Shown here one piece after another: positions 1-5,146 of a stretch of DNA of 5,146 nucleotides; position 1 is the stretch's first letter; each line of letters opens with the position of its first letter. Below the pieces are notes generated by a model. It was not told where the DNA came from and did not search any database. It worked only from the letters and a program-made list of their open reading frames with translations. Where the stretch lies: contig JAURKF010000350.1 in the NCBI GenBank assembly GCA_030831885.1, positions 1 through 5,146 on the forward strand. Reading direction: 5' to 3'. The DNA is from Flavobacteriales bacterium. Lineage in GTDB: Bacteria; Bacteroidota; Bacteroidia; Flavobacteriales; UA16. Position numbers and translations under genes: made by a program.

Positions 1-222
1 AACGTGTTGGAAAATACAACTTCGGATATAACAGCGTACCCAAATCCTGCACAGGAAATAGTGTACTTCAATAAACCGGTGAACGCCATCATCGACGATA
101 TCACAGGCAAAACGATGGGCAGCATCAACAATGAACGTACGGTAACGACTTCGCATTGGGCGCCCGGAATCTACTTTGTGCGCCTTTCCAACGGCTCAAC
201 GATTCGCATCATCAAAAACTAA
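1..222 (+). CDS. C-terminal end of a T9SS-secreted protein (type A sorting domain), 5' partial
   Basis: Only the last 73 residues are in the window; the reading frame is open to the left edge, so the gene begins upstream. The visible part matches a Por/T9SS type A sorting domain (TIGR04183-like). It has an AYPNPA motif near residues 12-17, a short beta-rich segment with DDITGK, then WAPGIYFVRLSNG and a final basic IIKN. In known cargo this domain directs an exported protein through the type IX secretion system, where it is usually cleaved and the protein is released or anchored at the cell surface. The functional part of the protein lies outside the window, so its activity is unknown. The GTG at base 4 is an internal codon, not a start. 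The next gene starts 20 bases after the TAA, with no hairpin between them. Confidence 0.9.
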   Translation, partial: NVLENTTSDITAYPNPAQEIVYFNKPVNAIIDDITGKTMGSINNERTVTTSHWAPGIYFVRLSNGSTIRIIKN

Positions 223-242
223 TTGCAGCCTATCTTGCGCTC

Positions 243-824
243 ATGAAAAGCATCACGGTCTTTTGCGGCGCAAGCGAAGGAAACAATCCACTTTACAAAG
301 AAGTTGGATATCGAACAGGAAAGCTCTTAGCGTCGCGTTCCATTGAAGTAGTTTTTGGAGGTGGCAAAATCGGCATCATGGGCGCAGTAGCCGATGGCGC
401 ACTCTCGCAAGGCGGAATTGTTACGGGTGTAATTCCCAAATTTTTGAGCACCAAAGAGGTCACCCATTACGATGTAACCAACCTGCATGTGGTGGACTCT
501 ATGCATGAACGCAAAATGCTGATGCATCGATTAAGCCACGGAGTGATGGCGCTTCCCGGAGGTTATGGAACGTTAGATGAGCTTTTCGAGATTCTCACTT
601 GGGAACAATTGGGTATGCACGAGCATCCTATCGGATTGCTCAATGTGAACGGATATTTCGACCACCTGGTGAACTTTGTTCATCACATGTGCAGTGAAGG
701 ATTTCTTACCACCACCATTCGCGATTTGATTTTGGTGGATGATGACGCGAATCGTCTTATCGATCGCATGCTGAGCTACAAAGCACCTGATATTTACAAA
801 TGGATTTCTGAAGAAGAGGTATAA
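243..824 (+). CDS. LOG-family (TIGR00730) nucleotide 5'-monophosphate phosphoribohydrolase, short YvdD-like type
   Basis: A 193-residue Rossmann-fold protein of the Lonely Guy (LOG) family, the usual length for the short class such as Bacillus YvdD. Visible signatures are the N-terminal strand ITVFCGAS (residues 4-11), the glycine loop FGGGKIGIMGAVADGA (38-53), MHERK (87-91) with the conserved Arg90, and PGGYGTLDE (105-113) with the catalytic-type Glu113. Characterised members cleave the N-glycosidic bond of cytokinin riboside monophosphates or AMP, giving free base and ribose 5-phosphate; the true substrate of this one cannot be read from sequence. I chose ATG 243 because homologues begin right before this first strand. 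An in-frame start at 156 would overlap the upstream T9SS gene by 67 bases. No signal peptide, so cytoplasmic. The stop lies 4 bases before the helicase start, suggesting co-transcription. Confidence 0.92.
   Translation: MKSITVFCGASEGNNPLYKEVGYRTGKLLASRSIEVVFGGGKIGIMGAVADGALSQGGIVTGVIPKFLSTKEVTHYDVTNLHVVDSMHERKMLMHRLSHGVMALPGGYGTLDELFEILTWEQLGMHEHPIGLLNVNGYFDHLVNFVHHMCSEGFLTTTIRDLILVDDDANRLIDRMLSYKAPDIYKWISEEEV
811..820 (+). promoter_or_regulatory. Possible Shine-Dalgarno-like purine tract ahead of the helicase
   Basis: The last codons of the LOG gene contain AAGAAGAGGT, with AGAGG 9 bases before the helicase ATG at 829. The spacing suits a ribosome binding site, and the other starts in this window lack one. 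However, these bases also encode the Glu-rich end of the LOG protein, and Bacteroidota generally rely little on Shine-Dalgarno pairing, so the match may be chance. Confidence 0.35.
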
Positions 825-828
825 CGAT

Positions 829-2178
829 ATGAGCACATTCGAAGACCTCAAAATAACACGTCAGTTTCTCAATGCGATAGAAGAGGCGGGATATACAACA
901 CCTACCGAAATTCAGATTAAGGCGATTCCGCGCATTTCGGCCGGGCAAGATGTGATAGGCATTGCGCAAACCGGCACAGGAAAAACTGCTGCGTATTTGC
1001 TTCCCCTTTTGCAAATACTGAAATATGCTCAAGGCAATGAAGCGCGTTGCTTAATTCTGGTGCCAACGAAAGAACTTGTTGTTCAAGTCGAAAGATCGCT
1101 GGCATCATTGGCCTCGCACACTGATTTACGCTGGGTTGCACTATTCGGCGGTATCGGTCCAAAGGCGCAAATAGAAACACTAAAAGCAGGAGTGGACCTG
1201 ATTGTTGCCACCCCGGGACGCTTTCTTGAACTCTATTCCAAAGGTGAAATCGCAGTTAAAAAAATCAAGCATGTGGTTCTCGACGAATGTGATCGCATGA
1301 TGGATATGGGCTTCTGGCCACAGCTTCGCGATGTACAAGAGAAAATCCCGCAGAAAAAACAACAGCTGCTCTTTTCCGCAACTTTTCCCGAAAAGGTTGA
1401 GCGACTTGCCGATAACTTCCTGCTCTTTCCCACACGCATTGAAGTGACTCCGCAAGCAACGCCGGCTTCGACAGTTAAACAGTTACTATACGAAGCAGAC
1501 AACTTCCGAACTAAACTTTCTCTCCTCGAACATTTGCTTCGCGATGAGAATATGCGGCGTGTGATGGTATTCGTGAGCACAAAAGAAATTGCATCGAATA
1601 TCTTCAAGTACTTCGAACGCAAACCGATTGGCGAAATGCGTTTACTGCATTCCAACAAGGCGCAAAATGCTCGCATAAACGCCATCGACGATTTCAAAAG
1701 TGGCGATGTGCGCTTGCTCATCAGCACCGATGTAAGTGCGCGAGGAATTGATGTATTTGAAGTTTCACACGTAATTAACTTCAATATCCCGACTCATTAC
1801 GAAGACTATGTGCATCGCATCGGACGCACAGGAAGGGCTTTCAAAACCGGCGTTGCCATTAGCTTTATGGATCAATCCGAAGCGTATCACATTCGAAAAA
1901 TCCAACAACTCATCAAGCAAACCATTACTCGAATTCCTCTGCCTGAAGGTGTTGAAGTATTCGAAACACCCAAGCCTGAATTCCAATTGCAGATGCGAGA
2001 AATAGACAGGCAAAAGCGCTTGGAAAACCCGGATTTCAAAGGTGCATTTCACGAAAAAAAATTCAAGCCCAGCGAAAAAACAGTCCGCAAAAAACAGACC
2101 GGTACAAAACAGAACACTTCGGCTAAACCGGGAAAAAAAGGGAAAACCTTCAAAACTACCTATCGAAAAAAATCATGA
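829..2178 (+). CDS. DEAD-box ATP-dependent RNA helicase, RhlE-like, with DECD motif II
   Basis: A complete 449-residue superfamily 2 RNA helicase. Motifs in order: Q motif around 21-34 (GYTTPTEIQ), motif I AQTGTGKT (46-53), Ia PTKEL (79-83), Ib TPGR (128-131), II DECD (152-155), III SAT (183-185), V ARGID (304-308) and VI HRIGRTGR (329-336). From about residue 405 the tail is lysine-rich and probably disordered, as in RhlE/DeaD-type proteins where such tails bind RNA. The family uses ATP to unwind short RNA duplexes in ribosome assembly, RNA decay or cold adaptation; which applies here is not visible. Oddities are Cys for Ala in motif II and PTKEL in place of the usual PTREL. ATG 829 sits 4 bases after the LOG stop and begins right before the expected N-terminal FxDL-like motif. 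The stop codon overlaps the next start (ATGA), consistent with translational coupling. Confidence 0.96.
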   Translation: MSTFEDLKITRQFLNAIEEAGYTTPTEIQIKAIPRISAGQDVIGIAQTGTGKTAAYLLPLLQILKYAQGNEARCLILVPTKELVVQVERSLASLASHTDLRWVALFGGIGPKAQIETLKAGVDLIVATPGRFLELYSKGEIAVKKIKHVVLDECDRMMDMGFWPQLRDVQEKIPQKKQQLLFSATFPEKVERLADNFLLFPTRIEVTPQATPASTVKQLLYEADNFRTKLSLLEHLLRDENMRRVMVFVSTKEIASNIFKYFERKPIGEMRLLHSNKAQNARINAIDDFKSGDVRLLISTDVSARGIDVFEVSHVINFNIPTHYEDYVHRIGRTGRAFKTGVAISFMDQSEAYHIRKIQQLIKQTITRIPLPEGVEVFETPKPEFQLQMREIDRQKRLENPDFKGAFHEKKFKPSEKTVRKKQTGTKQNTSAKPGKKGKTFKTTYRKKS

Positions 2179-2480
2179 ATCAAGAGATAAAAACGCACAC
2201 CAATCTGCTCAAATGGACGCATCGTGTCGGAGTTTGGGAAGGCATATCCTATTTGATTCTGCTTTTCATCGCGATGCCGCTTAAATATGGAATGGGATAC
2301 AAAGAAGCGGTTCGCCTAACCGGTTCAGCCCATGGATTTCTCTTCGTAGGGTTTATGATTGCACTCTATTACGCTCTGCTAGTCGGAGCTATCACGAGGA
2401 AAAAATTCGCTCGCGCCATTCTACTTTCCTTCATTCCTTTTGGGACCTTTTATCTTTCGTTTGATAAACCTGTTAATTGA
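2175..2480 (+). CDS. Small DUF3817-family integral membrane protein
   Basis: A 101-residue protein resembling the DUF3817 (PF12823) family of small membrane proteins of unknown function. A short polar N terminus leads into a hydrophobic helix at about residues 18-36, with a WEGISYL segment typical of the family. A second helix lies around 50-72, containing the HGF motif near its start, and a third around 80-96, after a basic ITRKKFAR turn. It should therefore sit in the inner membrane with about three helices. The ATG overlaps the helicase stop as ATGA, so its translation is probably coupled to the helicase. No catalytic residues or binding motifs are evident, and I propose no function. The family assignment is from memory of its pattern. 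Confidence 0.85.
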   Translation: MNQEIKTHTNLLKWTHRVGVWEGISYLILLFIAMPLKYGMGYKEAVRLTGSAHGFLFVGFMIALYYALLVGAITRKKFARAILLSFIPFGTFYLSFDKPVN

Positions 2481-2572
2481 ACCATCTTATAGACTAGCAC
2501 AACTAGGAACATTACCCTAAATTGCAGGTCGGCGCATGCTCAGTAACAAGCGCTCTTATTAAATACCACACT

Positions 2573-3280
2573 ATGGAAAAAGACAGCAGAATAACCAATA
2601 AATTCAAGCAACGCAACTGGAACGAGATACGATCGAATGACTCCTGGTCGATCTTTAAAATCATGGGCGAATTCGTAGAAGGATATGAACGTATGGGCCA
2701 AATAGGCCCTTGTGTTTCCATATTCGGATCGGCCCGAACCAAACCTGATAATCCGTATTATCAAACTGCTCGGGACATTGCTTACAAGCTCACGCAAAAA
2801 GGATACGGGGTCATTACAGGCGGTGGCCCGGGTATCATGGAAGCAGCGAATAAAGGAGCAAAAGAAGGAGAAGGTACTTCCGTAGGACTCAACATCGTGT
2901 TACCATTCGAACAGCACGGAAACGAGTTCGTCGATCACGATAAAAGTATCAACTTCGACTATTTCTTCGTTCGCAAAGTAATGTTCGTGAAATATAGTCA
3001 AGGATTTATTGTAATGCCCGGTGGATTCGGCACGCTCGATGAATTCTTCGAAGCAATCACACTTATACAAACCGACAAAATCGGACGCTTCCCAATCATC
3101 CTCGTTGGAAAATCATTTTGGGGCGGTTTAGTAGAATGGATTAAAGCGACTTTGCTCGACACGGCAAAAAACATCTCAGCAAATGATTTGGATTTATTCG
3201 TTGTGGTCGATACTGCACAGGAGGCGGTGGATGCTATCGACAAGTTCTACTCCGAATATTTATTGAAGCCAAACTTCTGA
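2573..3280 (+). CDS. Second LOG-family (TIGR00730) Rossmann-fold protein, long type
   Basis: A 235-residue LOG-family protein, clearly different from the one at 243-824. It carries an N-terminal helical extension of about 45 residues (with NDSWSIFKIMGEFVEGYE) before the first strand VSIFGSAR (48-55). The nucleotide-binding loop is TGGGPGIMEAANKGA (82-96), followed by the conserved FVRKVMF (132-138, Arg134) and PGGFGTLDE (149-157, Glu157). These residues form the phosphoribohydrolase site in characterised LOG proteins, so hydrolysis of a nucleotide monophosphate to base and ribose 5-phosphate is the likely activity; the substrate is unknown. ATG 2573 is preferred: the N-terminal extension from this Met resembles Bacteroidota homologues, whereas the 17 codons from the TTG at 2522 do not look conserved. 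No Shine-Dalgarno sequence is visible. It lies 92 bases after the DUF3817 gene and 30 bases before yaaA. Confidence 0.93.
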   Translation: MEKDSRITNKFKQRNWNEIRSNDSWSIFKIMGEFVEGYERMGQIGPCVSIFGSARTKPDNPYYQTARDIAYKLTQKGYGVITGGGPGIMEAANKGAKEGEGTSVGLNIVLPFEQHGNEFVDHDKSINFDYFFVRKVMFVKYSQGFIVMPGGFGTLDEFFEAITLIQTDKIGRFPIILVGKSFWGGLVEWIKATLLDTAKNISANDLDLFVVVDTAQEAVDAIDKFYSEYLLKPNF

Positions 3281-3310
3281 TAAACGAATCGCAAAACCTG
3301 CATTCAGAAA

Positions 3311-4081
3311 ATGAGTTCCTTTATTGCATTGCTTTCTCCAGCTAAGCTCATCGACGATCAAACGCACTATCCCGAGCTTTCATGCACCGAAGCACTTTTT
3401 CCGGCAGAAGCGCGAACACTGGTATCGAAACTGAAAAAAAAATCTGCATCGGAACTATCAGATCTTATGGAAATGAGCGAGGCTCTGGGTGAAGAAACCC
3501 GCAGACGTTTCAATAGTTGGAAGCTACCATTCACTCATGAAAATGCACACACGGCAATGCTCATGTTCAAAGGGGAGGTTTATAGAGGTTTAAAGGCAAA
3601 TGAGCTGAACAAAAAACAACTAGACTTTGCGCAACAGCACATTCGCATATTAAGCGGATTGTACGGCATTCTTCGTCCGCTCGATTTGGTAATGCCCTAT
3701 CGCTTAATGATGGGAACCAAGTTTAAAATTGATTCCAAAACACCGGACTTATATGCATTCTGGACGAATCGAATTACAGAACATCTCAACGATACACTTG
3801 GTAAAAACGATTGTGTATTGAACCTGGCGTCTGCAGAATATTTCAAGTGCGTTAATACGGATATATTGAATAAACGGATTGTTCAATGCGAATTCAAAGA
3901 GAAAAAAGGCAATCAATTCAAAACGGTTAACACCTATACCAAATTGGCAAGGGGAAAAATGGCGCGCTTCATTATTGAAAACGAATTAAAACACATCGAA
4001 GACATTCGCGCATTTGACCAAGACCAATACATTTTCAACTCCTCCCTTTCGTCCGTCGATAACTTCGTTTTCACTCGCTAA
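3311..4081 (+). CDS. yaaA: Peroxide stress protein YaaA (UPF0246/DUF328)
   Basis: A 256-residue protein that aligns along its whole length with E. coli YaaA (258 residues) as I recall it. Shared blocks are LLSPAK (7-12), FKGEVYRGL (86-94), FAQQHIRILSGLYGILRPLDL (106-126), PYRLMMG (129-135), NLASAEYFK (171-179) and ARGKMARFIIEN (213-224). In E. coli, YaaA is induced by OxyR under hydrogen peroxide and limits damage by lowering free intracellular iron; the protein has been reported to bind DNA. It is cytoplasmic, with no signal peptide. The start is fixed by the SPAK strand lying close to the N terminus, as in the family. It follows the long LOG gene by 30 bases and may share its transcript. 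No OxyR or PerR site was recognised upstream. The role in this organism is inferred by homology. Confidence 0.95.
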   Translation: MSSFIALLSPAKLIDDQTHYPELSCTEALFPAEARTLVSKLKKKSASELSDLMEMSEALGEETRRRFNSWKLPFTHENAHTAMLMFKGEVYRGLKANELNKKQLDFAQQHIRILSGLYGILRPLDLVMPYRLMMGTKFKIDSKTPDLYAFWTNRITEHLNDTLGKNDCVLNLASAEYFKCVNTDILNKRIVQCEFKEKKGNQFKTVNTYTKLARGKMARFIIENELKHIEDIRAFDQDQYIFNSSLSSVDNFVFTR

Positions 4082-4084
4082 CTT

Positions 4085-4115
4085 TAATTTTTCTATGCTA
4101 AAAACTTTACATTTC
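4085..4115 (+). promoter_or_regulatory. Possible Bacteroidota-type promoter for the FKBP gene
   Basis: In the AT-rich gap after yaaA, TACATTTC at 4108-4115 matches the Bacteroidota -7 consensus TAnnTTTG except for the last base. It lies 29 bases before the ATG at 4145, leaving room for a short leader. The upstream -33 TTG is not clearly present; only a T-rich stretch occurs at 4085-4093. The signal peptide gene downstream has a gap of 63 bases and could well have its own promoter, but this call is tentative. Confidence 0.3.
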
Positions 4116-4144
4116 TTTACACCCTATAAATCTAGTTTGTCACA

Positions 4145-4840
4145 ATGAAAAAAATCCTTCTAGCTACGTTGGCTCTCGCAGTCACAATAACAGCAAGTGC
4201 TCAAAAATTCAAAACTCGTAAGGACAGCGTGTCTTATGCATTGGGCGTAACCCTCGCCGAAACACTAAAGAAAAGCGGCATCACCGATTACGACGCAAAG
4301 CTTGTGCAAAAAGCTATATCGGCGCATCTCGCCGAAAAAGCTGTAATTGACGCTGCAACAGCAGATAAAATCTATAAGGAAGAAGTTCGCAAAATGGCAG
4401 AGCAGAAATCATTGGCCGTCAAAAAAGCAGGCGAAGAATTCCTTGCGGCAAATAAAAACAAGAAAGGCGTTCTGGTAACCTCCACGGGGCTGCAGTATCT
4501 CACAACGCTGGAAGGAACGGGTGTAAAACCTGATGCCAACGATAAGGTAACCGTTCACTACACCGGAACACTTATCGATGGAACAGTATTCGACAGCTCG
4601 GTTCAAAGAGGAACACCTGCAACGTTCGGACTTAATCAAGTAATCCCCGGATGGACAGAAGGTTTGCAGTTGATGAAAGAAGGAGGCAAAACAACATTTT
4701 ACATCCCTTCTGAACTAGCCTATGGATCGCGTAATCAAGCTAAAATACCGGCTAACTCAACATTGATTTTTGAAGTAGAACTAATCAAGGTTGAACCGGT
4801 GGAAGGCTCTGTTGCGCCTCCTGCCCCCGGAAAAAAATAA
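4145..4840 (+). CDS. Exported FKBP-type peptidyl-prolyl cis-trans isomerase (FkpA/Mip-like)
   Basis: A 231-residue protein with a signal peptide (MKK, hydrophobic core 4-17, ASA cleavage signal at 17-19 before Gln20), so it acts in the periplasm or at the envelope. Residues about 25-105 form a charged helical region like the FKBP N-terminal dimerisation domain (PF01346). Residues about 115-216 form the catalytic FKBP domain. Residues matching the FKBP12 pocket are present: Tyr139 (VHYTG), Phe149-Asp150 (VFDSS), Val166-Ile167, Trp170 (VIPGW), Tyr193 (AYGS) and Phe209 (LIFEVEL), so it should be active. The family catalyses cis-trans isomerisation of X-Pro bonds and assists folding of exported proteins. 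A Pro-rich, lysine-ended tail follows the domain. After Gln20 there is no lipobox Cys, so it is not a lipoprotein. A strong hairpin follows the stop, ending the unit. Confidence 0.95.
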   Translation: MKKILLATLALAVTITASAQKFKTRKDSVSYALGVTLAETLKKSGITDYDAKLVQKAISAHLAEKAVIDAATADKIYKEEVRKMAEQKSLAVKKAGEEFLAANKNKKGVLVTSTGLQYLTTLEGTGVKPDANDKVTVHYTGTLIDGTVFDSSVQRGTPATFGLNQVIPGWTEGLQLMKEGGKTTFYIPSELAYGSRNQAKIPANSTLIFEVELIKVEPVEGSVAPPAPGKK

Positions 4841-4857
4841 AAGAAAAAATCACCCAA

Positions 4858-4883
4858 AAAGGGCCGCCACTTGGCGGCCCTTT
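4858..4883 (+). terminator. Hairpin terminator after the FKBP gene, probably bidirectional
   Basis: A perfect 11-base-pair stem: AAAGGGCCGCC (4858-4868) pairs with GGCGGCCCTTT (4873-4883) around the 4-base loop ACTT. It lies 17 bases after the FKBP stop. On the plus strand the T run after the GC core is short (TTT, then CC). On the minus strand the stem would be followed by a longer T-rich run, from the A-rich bases 4841-4860. It should terminate the FKBP transcript and insulate it from the downstream gene. Confidence 0.85.
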
Positions 4884-4903
4884 CCATTTGTAACATTCAT
4901 TAC

Positions 4904-4935
4904 TGCAAAGCAAATTCGAATTGCCTTGCTTTGCA
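4904..4935. repeat. 10-bp inverted repeat upstream of the MBL gene (possible operator or stem-loop)
   Basis: TGCAAAGCAA (4904-4913) is perfectly repeated in inverted form as TTGCTTTGCA (4926-4935), with a 12-base spacer. A second 10-base palindrome, AATTCGAATT (4913-4922), sits almost entirely in the spacer, sharing base 4913 with the left arm. No T tract follows, so it is a poor terminator. Its place about 40 bases ahead of a -7 promoter box fits a regulator binding site, but no known regulator motif was recognised. Confidence 0.4.
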
Positions 4936-4974
4936 TTCTGATAACAATCAAAACAATACTTTCAGCTACCTTGC

Positions 4975-4982
4975 TACATTTG
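4975..4982 (+). promoter_or_regulatory. Bacteroidota -7 promoter box (TAnnTTTG) for the MBL gene
   Basis: TACATTTG is an exact match to the TAnnTTTG -7 element used by the Bacteroidota primary sigma factor. It ends 17 bases before the ATG at 5000, which would place transcription start about 10-13 bases ahead of the start codon. A -33 TTG is not found at the expected spacing (around 4950-4957). The gap between a strong terminator and a new gene is where a promoter is expected, which supports the call. Confidence 0.5.
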
Positions 4983-4999
4983 TTGCTCAATAATTTACC

Positions 5000-5146
5000 A
5001 TGAAAATCGAACAAATCTATACGGGTTGCCTTGCTCAAGGAGCCTACTACATTACCAGTAATGGAGAAGCGGCCATCATTGATCCATTGCGGGAAATCCA
5101 ACCCTATCTCGATCGTGCTGAAAAAGATGGTGTGAAAATCAAATAC
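5000..5146 (+). CDS. MBL-fold metallo-hydrolase, persulfide dioxygenase/rhodanese type, 3' partial
   Basis: Only the first 49 codons are present; the frame is open to the right edge. The N terminus (MKIEQIYTGCLAQGAYYITS, then NGEAAIIDPLRE and a YLDRAEKDG helix) resembles the start of Bacteroidota metallo-beta-lactamase-fold hydrolases related to ETHE1/CstB/BlrB. These oxidise persulfides to sulfite and often carry one or two C-terminal rhodanese domains (about 450-480 residues in all). The AAIIDP strand and turn is the usual first beta hairpin of the fold. The metal-binding HxHxDH motif and any rhodanese domain would lie beyond the window, so both activity and domain make-up are inferred. ATG 5000 is preferred because homologues begin at this MKIEQ-like strand. 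A -7 promoter box and an inverted repeat lie upstream, so it probably has its own promoter. Confidence 0.82.
   Translation, partial: MKIEQIYTGCLAQGAYYITSNGEAAIIDPLREIQPYLDRAEKDGVKIKY

Noticed and set aside
156..242. Earlier start at 156 for the short LOG gene
   Set aside because: It would overlap the T9SS gene and add residues absent from homologues; ATG 243 sits right before the first beta strand.
1233..1784. Antisense open frame of 183 codons inside the helicase gene
   Set aside because: It lies wholly opposite a well-supported helicase. Its translation is Ser/Arg/Cys-rich with no recognisable domain, as expected of a shadow frame.
2042..2284. Alternative +1 frame entered by slippage at the A8 run (2054-2061) in the helicase tail
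   Set aside because: The alternate product is basic only because the region is A-rich. The normal frame runs to a natural stop overlapping the next gene, and no slippage-stimulating structure is seen.
2522..2572. TTG 2522 as start of the long LOG gene
   Set aside because: The 17 extra residues do not resemble the family, while the sequence from ATG 2573 does.
2481..2572. Terminator or promoter between the DUF3817 and long LOG genes
   Set aside because: Only short palindromes (GCATGC, AGCGCT) are present. There is no stem with a T tract and no TAnnTTTG box, so I make no call.
4136..4139. TTTG at 4136-4139 as a -7 box for the FKBP gene
   Set aside because: The preceding bases do not give TA at the right spacing, and it lies only 5 bases before the ATG.
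4791..5003. Small open frames on both strands around the FKBP terminator (4791-5003 plus, 4850-5101 minus)
   Set aside because: They overlap the FKBP end, the terminator hairpin and the MBL start, and show no domain or plausible start signal.
1..5146. A dedicated, previously undescribed multi-gene system
   Set aside because: Every gene belongs to a familiar housekeeping or stress family, and none shows the hallmarks of defence, mobile, biosynthetic or secretion-apparatus modules. The only secretion-related piece is the cargo tail at 1-222.

Overview
This window looks like an ordinary stretch of chromosome from a member of the phylum Bacteroidota. Four things point there. The first gene ends in a type IX secretion (T9SS) sorting tail. 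Most start codons lack a Shine-Dalgarno sequence. A Bacteroidota-type -7 box (TAnnTTTG) precedes the last gene. The protein variants resemble Bacteroidota homologues I remember. Genus and species cannot be read from this sequence. All seven genes lie on the plus strand and are tightly packed; the longest stretch without a gene is 159 bases (4841-4999).

Layout from left to right: (1) the 3' end of a secreted T9SS cargo protein (1-222); (2) a short LOG-family nucleotide phosphoribohydrolase (243-824); (3) a DEAD-box RNA helicase carrying DECD in motif II and a lysine-rich tail (829-2178); (4) a small DUF3817 membrane protein whose start overlaps the helicase stop (2175-2480); (5) a second, longer LOG-family protein (2573-3280); (6) the peroxide-stress protein YaaA (3311-4081); (7) an exported FkpA/Mip-type FKBP peptidyl-prolyl isomerase (4145-4840), followed by a strong hairpin terminator at 4858-4883; (8) after a short intergenic region with an inverted repeat and a -7 promoter box, the first 49 codons of an MBL-fold hydrolase of the persulfide dioxygenase/rhodanese type (5000 to the window end).

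Genes 2-4 are separated by 4 bases or overlap, so they are probably one transcription unit. The second LOG gene and yaaA (30 bases apart) may form another. The genes share a loose theme of nucleotide, RNA and stress housekeeping: two nucleotide-monophosphate hydrolase homologues, an RNA helicase, a peroxide protein, a periplasmic folding enzyme and a sulfur/persulfide enzyme. I see no evidence that they form one dedicated system.

I found no mobile element, CRISPR array, tRNA, rRNA, toxin-antitoxin or defence module. The points most worth a second look are the two divergent LOG paralogues bracketing a helicase-membrane protein pair, the DECD substitution, and the dyad and promoter ahead of the MBL gene.
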